This document shows positions 1 to 6,823 of a stretch of DNA of 9,730 nucleotides, in pieces (within the stretch, counting starts at the first letter, position 1; every line of letters begins with the position of its first letter). Position numbers and translations under genes: made by a program. The notes under the pieces were generated by a model, which searched no databases, was not told where the DNA came from, and worked only from the letters and a program-made list of their open reading frames with translations. Origin of the DNA: Beijerinckiaceae bacterium (GTDB lineage: Bacteria > Pseudomonadota > Alphaproteobacteria > Rhizobiales > Beijerinckiaceae); NCBI GenBank assembly GCA_027346205.1, contig DAIESR010000317.1, forward strand, positions 1 to 9,730, read 5' to 3'.

Positions 1-240
1 CTTCAGACCCAGCGGCAGGGGCTGACCGGCTTTGCCTGGGAGCGGCGCCACCGGACCATGCGGGACAGGCAGAGGCTGACCCTTTCCGATTCCCGGAAGA
101 GGTTGACCGGGTTGCCCCGGCTTCAGACCCAGCGGCAGGGGCTGACCGGCTTTGCCTGGGAGCGGCGCCACCGGACCATGCGGGACAGGCAGAGGCTGAC
201 CCTTCCCAATCCCAGGCACAACAGGTTGACCGGGACCGGG
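1..240 (-). repeat. Tandem 120-bp repeat (two visible copies) coding for a 40-residue Pro/Gly/Gln-rich unit
   Basis: Positions 1-120 and 121-240 are two direct copies in register. The first 84 bases of each (1-84 and 121-204) are identical and the remaining 36 diverge. The unit is exactly 40 codons, so gain or loss of a copy keeps the reading frame of the caspase-like gene. Each copy encodes PGIGKGQPLPVPHGPVAPLP followed by GKAGQPLPLGLK, and the variable part is PGQPGQPL in one and PGPGQPVV in the other. The array probably continues past the left edge. The near-perfect identity points to recent duplication or ongoing homogenisation. Confidence 0.92.
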
Positions 241-1866
241 AGCAGGTTGCCCCGGCGTACCGCCGAGAGGAGGCTGGTGGCCCATCGTGCTGGCCTTACG
301 GGCGATCGAAGGCGGCAGCAAGATATGCGCAGCCGCTGCCCCAGCTGCGGCACCGGCCGCTGCCGCGGCGAGAGGCACATGCAGCGGCGCCTGCGGTTCG
401 CGGAAGGCGGCGACGCCGGCCGCGCCCAGAACGCCCCTACCGTCGGTTCTCTGATAGGCTTGTTCATAAAAGATATTGTGCGGCGGCGGCACGATATAGG
501 GCGGCGGATAGACCACCTTGGCCATAGGAACGAAGACCGGCACCGGCAAGACGAAGACGGCGACCGGCAACGGTGGCGGCAGCAGCACGACGAAGTCGGG
601 CGGCGGCGGCGGAAGGAAATACACCGGCGGTGGCGGCGGCGGCTCGAAATCGAAATCCGGATCGCCAAAATAGATCACAGGCCGGTCGATATAAATGATC
701 TCAGCCGGCGGTGGCGGCGGCACGTCATAGTCCATGACCATGAAAGACGGCGGCGGCTCGGCGGCAGCGGCAAGCTCGCTGAGACGCCGCTCCGCATCGG
801 CCCGGTGCGGCCCGCGCGGATAGCGACGCAGATAGGACCAATAGGCTCTTGGCGTATCGACGCGCACAGTCCGGCGCCAAGTCAGCTCCTCGCGGCGAAC
901 GGCGATGATGGCCCGCACGCGTGGTGCCATCGGATCTCGCGGGTAGACAGCGAGAAATGCCTCATAGGCGACCAAAGTGTCGCGGTCGAGGGCGGCGAGA
1001 TAGGCATCACGCGCGCTCAGCTCCCTGATCGGCCGCGTACGCAGTTCCACTGCCTCGGTGCTCGGCGCCCGTACGCCCGCCTCTCGCGCCCGCTCGAAAA
1101 AGACGAAAGGTGCCTGGACCCGGGATTGATTCCAAGGCACTTCCGCACCCTTCGTCATTTCATTGACGCGCAGCCGCACGCGGTCGAAGACGTCGTTGAG
1201 CCGCAGGCCGCCTTCGCGGATCATCTCCGCCAGCGCATGGGCATAGGCGCCATAGGGGCCTTGCTCCGGCGGCGCCACAGTGCCCGGCGCCGCATTGAAA
1301 GCGAGCAGGGTCCTCGGCTCCGGCTCGACGAGGGCAAGGCCGCCGGCAAGTGGCGCGCCGCTCTTGGCGAACGGATTGTTGCGCGCCGCATCAAGGACGA
1401 TGATGCCCGCCTTCAAACGCAGCGTCGCAAGCTGGCGCATATAGTCGCCAATCCGCACGGCTTCGATCGGCACGGCAGTTGCTGTATCGATCTTGGCATC
1501 GATCGGTACGAAATAATTATCGCCGGCGAACTGCAAGCCATAACCGGCGAGATAGATGAAAGCGACCGTATCAGGCCCGGCCTGCTGCGCCTTGTCGAGA
1601 AAGTCGCGCAGCGCCTTGCGGAGTGAATCGCCGTCGAGATCGCGGGCCCCGACGACATCGAAACCGGCGGCCTGCAAGGTCTGGGCGATCAGCCCGGCAT
1701 CATTCGCCGAGGTTGCGAGCGGGTCTCTTTGATAGTCGGCATTGCCGATGACAAGGGCCAGCCTCTTCTCGCCCTGTGCCTGAGCATGAACGGACATGCC
1801 GGCAAGGGAGAGGATCGCCAATAGGCTCAAGACCAGCCCAAAAATTGATTTCTGTACGGCGCGCAT
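1..1866 (-). CDS. Exported caspase-like (peptidase C14 fold) protein with substituted catalytic dyad, 3' end beyond the window
   Basis: An open frame of 622 codons runs from ATG at 1866 to the window edge without a stop; AGGGA lies 6 nt upstream. Residues 1-28 look like a Sec signal peptide (MRAVQK, hydrophobic core, VHA-QA cleavage site). Residues 34-260 match the bacterial caspase fold: RLALVIGNADY near the start, the NDA motif at 55-57, YLAGYG at 105-110 and LDAARNNPF at 158-166. Active family members have His in the GHG motif and Cys in DACRNNP. Here these are Tyr109 and Ala161, so peptidase activity is unlikely; a binding or scaffold role is inferred. Residues 285-366 hold two related helical segments (YEAFLAVYPRDP and YWSYLRRYPRGP) resembling TPR-like repeats. 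Residues 381-465 are Pro-rich with hydrophobic stretches, 499-514 are Ala/Gly-rich, and from about 540 a 40-residue Pro/Gly/Gln repeat begins. Partner and pathway are unknown. Confidence 0.85.
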   Translation of the reverse strand, partial: MRAVQKSIFGLVLSLLAILSLAGMSVHAQAQGEKRLALVIGNADYQRDPLATSANDAGLIAQTLQAAGFDVVGARDLDGDSLRKALRDFLDKAQQAGPDTVAFIYLAGYGLQFAGDNYFVPIDAKIDTATAVPIEAVRIGDYMRQLATLRLKAGIIVLDAARNNPFAKSGAPLAGGLALVEPEPRTLLAFNAAPGTVAPPEQGPYGAYAHALAEMIREGGLRLNDVFDRVRLRVNEMTKGAEVPWNQSRVQAPFVFFERAREAGVRAPSTEAVELRTRPIRELSARDAYLAALDRDTLVAYEAFLAVYPRDPMAPRVRAIIAVRREELTWRRTVRVDTPRAYWSYLRRYPRGPHRADAERRLSELAAAAEPPPSFMVMDYDVPPPPPAEIIYIDRPVIYFGDPDFDFEPPPPPPVYFLPPPPPDFVVLLPPPLPVAVFVLPVPVFVPMAKVVYPPPYIVPPPHNIFYEQAYQRTDGRGVLGAAGVAAFREPQAPLHVPLAAAAAGAAAGAAAAHILLPPSIARKASTMGHQPPLGGTPGQPAPGPGQPVVPGIGKGQPLPVPHGPVAPLPGKAGQPLPLGLKPGQPGQPLPGIGKGQPLPVPHGPVAPLPGKAGQPLPLGLK

Positions 1867-1979
1867 GCGGGATCCCTGTCGCTGGAAACATCGACAGCCT
1901 ATCACATTCCGCGCAAGCTGAATGCTGGTTGAACGAATTTAGGCATGAATGCGTGCCCGTCTCTAGCTGGGTGCCTTTT
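1867..1979. other. Intergenic gap between the RND permease stop and the caspase-like start
   Basis: This 113-nt stretch separates two genes read in the same direction. Only the AGGGA ribosome binding site at 1873-1877 is clear. I see no convincing rho-independent terminator for the pump operon: the AGGCA/TGCCT pair near 1941-1976 has a loop of about 25 nt, and its T run follows on the plus strand, where no gene ends. No good -35/-10 pair for the caspase-like gene stands out, so whether that gene has its own promoter or is read through from the pump is open. Confidence 0.5.
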
Positions 1980-4900
1980 TCATTCCACGACCGGCGTTGG
2001 CTTCTTCCCGGCGCGCAGGACGACATAGATCGCCGGGATCACGAGCAAAGTCAGCGCGGTGGAGGAGGCGAGGCCGAACAGCAGCGAGATCGCCAGCCCC
2101 TGGAAGATCGGATCGACCAATATGGTCGCAGCACCGATCATCGCCGCGAGCGCGGTCAAGAGGATCGGCTTGAAGCGCACGGCACCGGCCTCGAGCAGCA
2201 CTTCTCTCAGATCTCGCCCCTCGGCATGGCGATGCCGGATGAAATCGACGAGCAGGATCGAATTGCGCACGATGATGCCGGCGAGCGCGATAAAGCCGAT
2301 CATCGAAGTCGCGGTGAAAGGCGCATGGAACAGCCAATGACCGAGCAATATGCCTATCAAGGTCAGCGGGATCGGCGTCAGGATCACGAGCGGCACTTTG
2401 AAGCTGCCGAACTGACCGACGACGAGAATATAAATGCCGATTATGGCGACAGCAAAGGCCGCACCCATATCGCGGAAGGTCACGTAAGTGATCTCCCATT
2501 CCCCATCCCATAGAAGCGACGGCTTCGACTCGTCGAGCGGCTGACCATGAAAGCTGATCGTCGGCTTTTGGAGCTTGCCCCAATCATGCGCCTCGATTTT
2601 CTTGTCGACATCGAGCATGCCATAGATCGGCGCTTCATAGGCGCCGGCCAGCTCCGCCGTCACCATATCGGCGAAATGGCCGTCACGCCGGAAGATCACC
2701 GGCGAACCTTCTTCCATTCTCGCGCGGACGACATCACCCAACTCGACGATCGTCTTGTTACCGGGCAAAGTATTGGCCGGGATCGGCGTCGCGGCGAGCG
2801 CCTGAGACCAGGAGAGGTCATGTTTCGGCAAGCGCACGGAGATCTCGATCGGATTGCGCTCTTCGCCGCGATGCGAATAGCCGATCGGTATACCACTGAA
2901 GAGCATTTGGATCGTGTCATAGACATCCTTCTGCTCGACGCCGAAATATTCGAGCTTGTCCTCATCGATCGACAGGCGCAGCCGCGGCCGTGGTCGACCA
3001 TAGGAATTATCGACATCGACGATATAGGGGACCGACCGGAAGATCTTCTCGACCTCCTTCGCAACGGCCCTGCGGGTCTTCGAATCGGGTCCATAGATTT
3101 CGGCGAGCAAAGTGGCGAGCACCGGCGGTCCGGGCGGCACTTCGACAACTTTGACGGACGTGCCGTCCGGCTGCGCGAGACCCTTCAGCCTTTCGCGTAT
3201 GTCGAGCGCGATCGCATGGCTCGTGCGGCTGCGCTCGTCCTTCGGCGCGAGATTGATCTGAAGCTCGCCAAGCTCTGGCGACTGGCGCATATAATAATGC
3301 CGGACGAGACCATTGAAGTTGAAGGGTGCGGCCGTGCCGGCATAGGCTTGCATCGAGCGGACCTCGGGCAAGGGCTCGATACGCCGGGCCGCGGCGAAGA
3401 GGACGCGCTCGGTCGCCTCGACGCTTGCACCTTCCGGCAAATCGGCAGTGACCGTGATCTCGGATTTATTGTCGAAGGGCAGGAGCTTCACCGTCACCGA
3501 TTTGGTCGCGAAAAGCCCCATGGAAAGGAGTGTCGCAATGCCGACGACGAGAAGAAAGGTCAGCGCTCTTGCACGCGTCTTGATGATCGGCGCGGCGATC
3601 GAGCGATAAAAACGGCCGAGCCAGCCTTCGCCATGATGGTCGTCGTGCCGCGGCAGATTGCCCGGCGCGAGGCGCAGCATCAGCCAAGGCGCGATCATCA
3701 TCGCGATGAAGAAAGAGAACAGCATGGCGGCCGAAGCATTGGCCGGGATCGGTGCCATATAGGGACCCATGAGGCCCGAGACGAACAGCATGGGCAGAAG
3801 CGCGGCGACGACGGTGAGCGTCGCCACGACGGTCGGATTGCCGACCTCGGACACGGCCTCGATTGTCGCGTGAAGACGATCGCGGCCGTCCCTCATGCCC
3901 CAATGCCGGGCGATATTTTCGACCACGACAATCGCATCGTCGACGAGAATACCGATCGAGAAGATCAAGGCGAACAGGCTGACGCGGTTGATCGTATAGC
4001 CCATCGCATTGGCAGCGAAGAGCGTCAGAAGAATCGTCGTCGGGATCACGACCGCCGTCACCACGGCTTCGCGCCAGCCGATCGCGAGCGCGATCAAGAT
4101 CACGATCGAGATGGTCGCAAGCGCGAGATGGAAAAGCAGCTCATTGGCTTTTTCATTGGCCGTGTGGCCATAGTCGCGCGTCACCACGGCATTGACGTCG
4201 GCGGGTATGAGCGTGCCGCGCATGCCCTCGAGCCGCGCGCGCAGCTCATGCGCGACGGTGACGGCGTTGGCGCCGGAGCGTTTCGCGATTGCGACACTGA
4301 CCGCCGGCGTCGTGTCCCATGCTCTCTTCTTGCCGCCGGCTTCCTCTTGCGGCGCAAGATTCCAGACGCGATGCTCCTGCGGGCTCGGCCCGATCAAGAC
4401 ATTGGCGACATCGCGCACATAGACGGGGCGGTTGTCGCGCGTCGTCAGCAGCAACAACCCGATGTCGGGCACGCCCGACAAGGTCTGGCCGGCGACGACC
4501 GTGCGCATCGTCCCTTCGTCCCGGACCAGACCGGCCTGGAAGGAGCGGTCGGCCCCCTGCACCTTGGCGACAAGCTGCTGCAAGGTCACGCCATAAAGCG
4601 CGAGCTTTTCCGGATCTGGCTCGACCCTGATCTGCTGCCGATCGCCGCCGCTGATATAGCTGAGTCCGATATTGTCGACCTTGATGAATTCATTCCGCAG
4701 CTTGTCAGCGAGATCGTAGAGATCCTTCTCGGTCCAGCGTGCGGCCGCCTCGGGCTTGGGCGAGAGAGTCACGACGAAGATCGCGACATCATTGATGCCG
4801 CGGGCGACGATGAGCGGCTGTGGTATCCCGACCGGGATACGGTCCATATTGGCCTTGAGCTTCTCATGCACGCGTAAAATCGCGTCATCCGCTCGCGTGC

Positions 4901-5207
4901 CGACCTTGAAGCGCGCCGTGACCATGACGCGATCGTCTTGCGTCTGGCTATAGACATGCTCGACGCCATTGATGCCCTTGATGATGGCCTCGAGCGGCTT
5001 GGTCACGAGTTCGACCGCATCGGGCGCCTTCAGTCCATCGGCCTGCACGGTGATATCCACCATGGGCACGCTGATCTGCGGCTCCTCTTCACGCGGGATG
5101 GTGAAGAGAGCGATGAGGCCCATGGCCAGCGCCGCGAGAAGAATGAGCGGCGTCAAAGGCGATGTGATGGTCGCCTTGGTGAGCCTACCGGAAATGCCGA
5201 GCTTCAT
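1980..5207 (-). CDS. RND-family (HAE-1-like) efflux pump inner-membrane permease
   Basis: This 1075-residue protein is a proton-driven RND transporter of the inner membrane and would work with the adaptor encoded just upstream and an outer-membrane channel not seen here. TM1 lies at about 20-38, followed by a periplasmic porter domain, TM2-6 at about 355-515, TM7 at about 549-567, a second periplasmic domain, and TM8-12 at about 915-1065. The TM4 motif FSIGILVDDAIVVVEN carries the proton-relay pair Asp423/Asp424. In TM10, GIIVRNSILLVDF places Arg981 where AcrB has Lys940, so a basic residue is kept. Acidic pairs used by heavy-metal (CusA-type) pumps are not evident, which favours an HAE-1-like organic or drug substrate class, but the substrate cannot be read from sequence. 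The start codon overlaps the adaptor stop (ATGA), indicating translational coupling. Length is slightly above the usual 1030-1050. Confidence 0.95.
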   Translation of the reverse strand: MKLGISGRLTKATITSPLTPLILLAALAMGLIALFTIPREEEPQISVPMVDITVQADGLKAPDAVELVTKPLEAIIKGINGVEHVYSQTQDDRVMVTARFKVGTRADDAILRVHEKLKANMDRIPVGIPQPLIVARGINDVAIFVVTLSPKPEAAARWTEKDLYDLADKLRNEFIKVDNIGLSYISGGDRQQIRVEPDPEKLALYGVTLQQLVAKVQGADRSFQAGLVRDEGTMRTVVAGQTLSGVPDIGLLLLTTRDNRPVYVRDVANVLIGPSPQEHRVWNLAPQEEAGGKKRAWDTTPAVSVAIAKRSGANAVTVAHELRARLEGMRGTLIPADVNAVVTRDYGHTANEKANELLFHLALATISIVILIALAIGWREAVVTAVVIPTTILLTLFAANAMGYTINRVSLFALIFSIGILVDDAIVVVENIARHWGMRDGRDRLHATIEAVSEVGNPTVVATLTVVAALLPMLFVSGLMGPYMAPIPANASAAMLFSFFIAMMIAPWLMLRLAPGNLPRHDDHHGEGWLGRFYRSIAAPIIKTRARALTFLLVVGIATLLSMGLFATKSVTVKLLPFDNKSEITVTADLPEGASVEATERVLFAAARRIEPLPEVRSMQAYAGTAAPFNFNGLVRHYYMRQSPELGELQINLAPKDERSRTSHAIALDIRERLKGLAQPDGTSVKVVEVPPGPPVLATLLAEIYGPDSKTRRAVAKEVEKIFRSVPYIVDVDNSYGRPRPRLRLSIDEDKLEYFGVEQKDVYDTIQMLFSGIPIGYSHRGEERNPIEISVRLPKHDLSWSQALAATPIPANTLPGNKTIVELGDVVRARMEEGSPVIFRRDGHFADMVTAELAGAYEAPIYGMLDVDKKIEAHDWGKLQKPTISFHGQPLDESKPSLLWDGEWEITYVTFRDMGAAFAVAIIGIYILVVGQFGSFKVPLVILTPIPLTLIGILLGHWLFHAPFTATSMIGFIALAGIIVRNSILLVDFIRHRHAEGRDLREVLLEAGAVRFKPILLTALAAMIGAATILVDPIFQGLAISLLFGLASSTALTLLVIPAIYVVLRAGKKPTPVVE

Positions 5208-6199
5208 GGCTTCACCAGCACGTCGCCGGTCTGGATGCCGGAAAGGATTTCAATGCCGTCTGGTAGATCGGGCCGTGGCGCTGGAAGTCCGCGCTGCACC
5301 GGCACCGCGACGACGCTATTTCCGGCGCTACGCAAATGGACGTAATCGATGCCGAATTCGGTCGAGATGAAACTCTCTGGAATGATAAAGGCGCTGCGCG
5401 TGCCGGCCGAGACCCACACACGGATGCGCTCGCCGACGAAATAATTGCCGAGGCCTGCAACCACAGCATTGGCGACGACGCGGCCGTCCTGGATCTGCGG
5501 ATAGACGAGGCTGATCTTTCCGAACTGCGGCTTCGACGAGCCGAGCTCCGAGGCCTCGTAGCGGATCGTGTCGCCGGCTTTGATGAAGCCGACATGGCGC
5601 TCGGGCACCCGCAGCCGCAGCACAAAATGCTGCTCGGCGATCGTGGCCAGCGGCTCGCCCGGCAGCACGACCGTGCCGGTGGTGACGGGAACAGTGAGGA
5701 CGCGCCCGGCCGTCGGGGCGAGGACATTGCCCTCCGACAACTGTTGCTCGACGACGGCGCGCTCGGCGGTGCGCGAACGCTGCGCATTGACGGCGACATT
5801 ATAAGCGGTCCGCGCCTCGTCGAGCCGGGCGCGCGGGATCGTGCCATGCTGGAAAAGACTCTCGGCGCGATCGAGATCCGTCTTCGCCTGCCCGAGCTGC
5901 GCGTCGAGGCCGGAAATCTGCGCTGCGAGCGATTTCAGCTGCAGCACGAGCTTCTCGTCGCCAACCGTGCCGATGACCTGCCCGGCCTCGACATGATCGC
6001 CTTCGCGAACATTGACCGAGGCGATCGTGCCGCCGATCCGCGCGCGCGCCTTGGCGACATGCACGCTTTCAACCGTACCGAATACGGCCTTCTCGTCGGC
6101 GGCCTTCGTCGGCGCCACGGTCAAGGTCTCGAGTGCAAGAGCGGGATGGGCCAATGCAATGCCGAGGCATGCAGCGGCCGTGAAAATCGTCGCGCGCAT
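5204..6199 (-). CDS. RND efflux periplasmic adaptor (membrane fusion protein, HlyD/AcrA family)
   Basis: This 331-residue protein would bridge the RND permease to an outer-membrane factor. I chose ATG at 6199 because GGAAG lies 5 nt upstream and the product then begins with a clear signal peptide (MRATIF, hydrophobic core, PALA-LE cleavage near residue 22); the frame stays open upstream to 6379 but encodes nothing signal-like. The first lipoyl half-motif, GGTIASVNVREGDHVEAGQVI, is at about 57-77. An alpha-helical hairpin of about 82-155 is rich in Ala, Gln and Leu, and the second lipoyl half, LAPTAGRVLTVPVTTGTVVLPGEPL, follows at about 160-184. A beta-barrel region and a membrane-proximal region ending GIQTGDVLVKP complete the protein. 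Cys11 does not sit in a lipobox, so a lipoprotein is unlikely. Its TGA overlaps the permease ATG by 4 nt, and it is probably co-transcribed with the upstream regulator. Confidence 0.92.
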   Translation of the reverse strand: MRATIFTAAACLGIALAHPALALETLTVAPTKAADEKAVFGTVESVHVAKARARIGGTIASVNVREGDHVEAGQVIGTVGDEKLVLQLKSLAAQISGLDAQLGQAKTDLDRAESLFQHGTIPRARLDEARTAYNVAVNAQRSRTAERAVVEQQLSEGNVLAPTAGRVLTVPVTTGTVVLPGEPLATIAEQHFVLRLRVPERHVGFIKAGDTIRYEASELGSSKPQFGKISLVYPQIQDGRVVANAVVAGLGNYFVGERIRVWVSAGTRSAFIIPESFISTEFGIDYVHLRSAGNSVVAVPVQRGLPAPRPDLPDGIEILSGIQTGDVLVKP

Positions 6200-6320
6200 C
6201 AATTCTTCCGGTTTTTTGAGATGCCGCACCGAGAGGCCGGCGGGTTGCAAGAGAAATGACACCAGCGGAAGACGTGATCTTTGATCCGTCTCAATATGCC
6301 GGGCCCAGTTCGGGACATCA
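6200..6320. other. Gap between the regulator and the adaptor genes
   Basis: This 121-nt spacer within the inferred regulator-adaptor-permease operon contains the adaptor's GGAAG ribosome binding site at its 3' end (minus strand). I see no strong hairpin with a T run and no convincing internal promoter, which is compatible with read-through from the regulator promoter. A short open frame covers it but lacks its own ribosome binding site. Confidence 0.4.
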
Positions 6321-6659
6321 TCAGCTGCCGCCCCCCTCGTCGCTCGGCTCTTGGCCCGATGGCGTGCAGTAAATGCCATAGAGCGTTTCGAGAACGGCGC
6401 AGGCCGGCGCGCTGCCGATGGAATACCAGATGGTCTGGCCGTCTCGGCGCGCCGTTACCAGACCATCCTTGCGTAAGAGCGCAAGATGCTGAGACACGGT
6501 CGAATCGCGAATGCCCAAAAACTCCGCCAGCTCACCGACAGAACGTTTGCTCTCGATGAGTTGGCAGATGATCAGGAGTCTGTGCCGGTTGGCGAGCGCC
6601 TTGAGCAGCTCCGCCGCATCGTCGGCTTTCGTAGCCAAGGCCTTCGTCTTTATATTCAT
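6321..6659 (-). CDS. bigR: ArsR-family repressor of the BigR/SqrR (persulfide-sensing) type
   Basis: This is a 112-residue winged-helix repressor, the usual size for the family. The sequence shows the ArsR core (ALANRHRLLIIC, SVGELAEFLGIRDSTVSQHLALLRKDGLV, then the wing ARRDGQTIWYS). Cys32 in RLLIIC and Cys98 in LYGIYC are 66 residues apart. BigR (Cys42/Cys108) and SqrR (Cys41/Cys107) use cysteines in these same contexts and at the same spacing to form a di- or tetrasulfide bridge with sulfane sulfur, which releases DNA. The metal-binding CxC motif of ArsR/SmtB-type sensors is absent. An extra Cys87 is present, and SqrR's N-terminal Cys9 has no counterpart. I chose ATG at 6659 rather than the upstream in-frame ATG at 6749, because the core fits the family length and a promoter ends just before it. 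Its position head to head with an SQR gene supports a sulfide-responsive role. Sensing chemistry is inferred. Confidence 0.85.
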   Translation of the reverse strand: MNIKTKALATKADDAAELLKALANRHRLLIICQLIESKRSVGELAEFLGIRDSTVSQHLALLRKDGLVTARRDGQTIWYSIGSAPACAVLETLYGIYCTPSGQEPSDEGGGS

Positions 6660-6688
6660 ATTTACGAATATACGTAGTAATGTATATA
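6651..6688. promoter_or_regulatory. Two overlapping inverted repeats, likely operator of the BigR/SqrR-type repressor
   Basis: The first element is a perfect inverted repeat: TATATTC (6651-6657), 8 nt, GAATATA (6666-6672). The second uses ATATAC (6668-6673), 8 nt, GTATAT (6682-6687), so the two share the middle arm and have the same arm spacing. Together they cover the -10 box and the start codon of the regulator and approach its -35 box. ArsR-family repressors, BigR included, bind AT-rich imperfect palindromes overlapping the promoter. Two stacked dimer sites, autorepression and control of the divergent SQR gene are inference. Confidence 0.65.
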
Positions 6689-6690
6689 TG
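6661..6690 (+). promoter_or_regulatory. Possible divergent promoter for the SQR operon inside the operator
   Basis: On the plus strand TTACGA (6662-6667), 17 nt and TATATG (6685-6690) form a weak sigma70-like pair lying inside the inverted repeats. If used, one bound repressor would block both directions, with a leader of roughly 125 nt before the SQR gene. The -35 match is poor, so this is only a candidate. Confidence 0.25.
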
Positions 6691-6694
6691 TCAA
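6667..6694 (-). promoter_or_regulatory. Sigma70-type promoter of the regulator-adaptor-permease operon
   Basis: Reading the minus strand, a perfect -35 box TTGACA (6694-6689) is followed by 16 nt and the -10 box TATATT (6672-6667). The -10 box ends only 7 nt before the regulator's ATG, so transcription should start at or one or two bases before the start codon. That predicts a leaderless mRNA for the regulator, in keeping with the lack of any ribosome binding site there. The block is much richer in A+T than its surroundings. Confidence 0.7.
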
Positions 6695-6753
6695 CCGGCA
6701 CTGGTCTCGAGCGCACAGAAAATATCAAGCGCGAACGGCCAGCAGTCAATGTT

Positions 6754-6782
6754 TTGAGGCTGGCGATCGTTAACGCATATCT
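6754..6782 (+). promoter_or_regulatory. Alternative candidate promoter close to the SQR gene
   Basis: TTGAGG (6754-6759), 17 nt and ATATCT (6777-6782) would place the transcription start about 35 nt before the SQR start codon. It lies outside the inverted repeats, so if this is the real promoter the repressor would have to act at a distance or not at all. Both boxes are only partial matches. Confidence 0.2.
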
Positions 6783-6823
6783 CTAACGCCCGCCGAGAAA
6801 CAACAAAGAGTGGGAGATGTAAA

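Noticed and set aside
1..204. Possible CRISPR-like or intergenic repeat
   Set aside because: The period is 120 bp, exactly 40 codons in frame inside a coding region, with no spacer pattern; it is a protein repeat.
58..1626. Long plus-strand open frame of 522 codons opposite the caspase-like gene
   Set aside because: The product is Arg/His/Asp-rich with no recognisable domain. The opposite strand encodes a signal peptide and a caspase fold in register, so this is an antisense shadow caused by high G+C.
1941..1976. AGGCA/TGCCT pair followed by TTTTT as a terminator
   Set aside because: The stem is only 5 bp with a loop of about 25 nt, and the T run is on the plus strand, where no gene ends.
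2547..4877. Plus-strand open frame of 776 codons opposite the RND permease
   Set aside because: Low-complexity, Arg/Asp/His-rich product, and it lies wholly inside a clear RND permease gene whose codon phase explains the lack of stops.
5336..6259. Plus-strand open frame of 307 codons opposite the adaptor gene
   Set aside because: No domain, no ribosome binding site, and the minus strand carries a full membrane fusion protein.
6200..6379. N-terminal extension of the adaptor from 6379
   Set aside because: It would bury the signal peptide behind 60 unrelated residues and overlap the regulator gene; the ATG at 6199 has a good GGAAG site.
6660..6749. N-terminal extension of the ArsR-type regulator from ATG at 6749
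   Set aside because: The extra 30 residues would be encoded by the promoter and inverted repeats, are absent from the family's usual length, and have no ribosome binding site.
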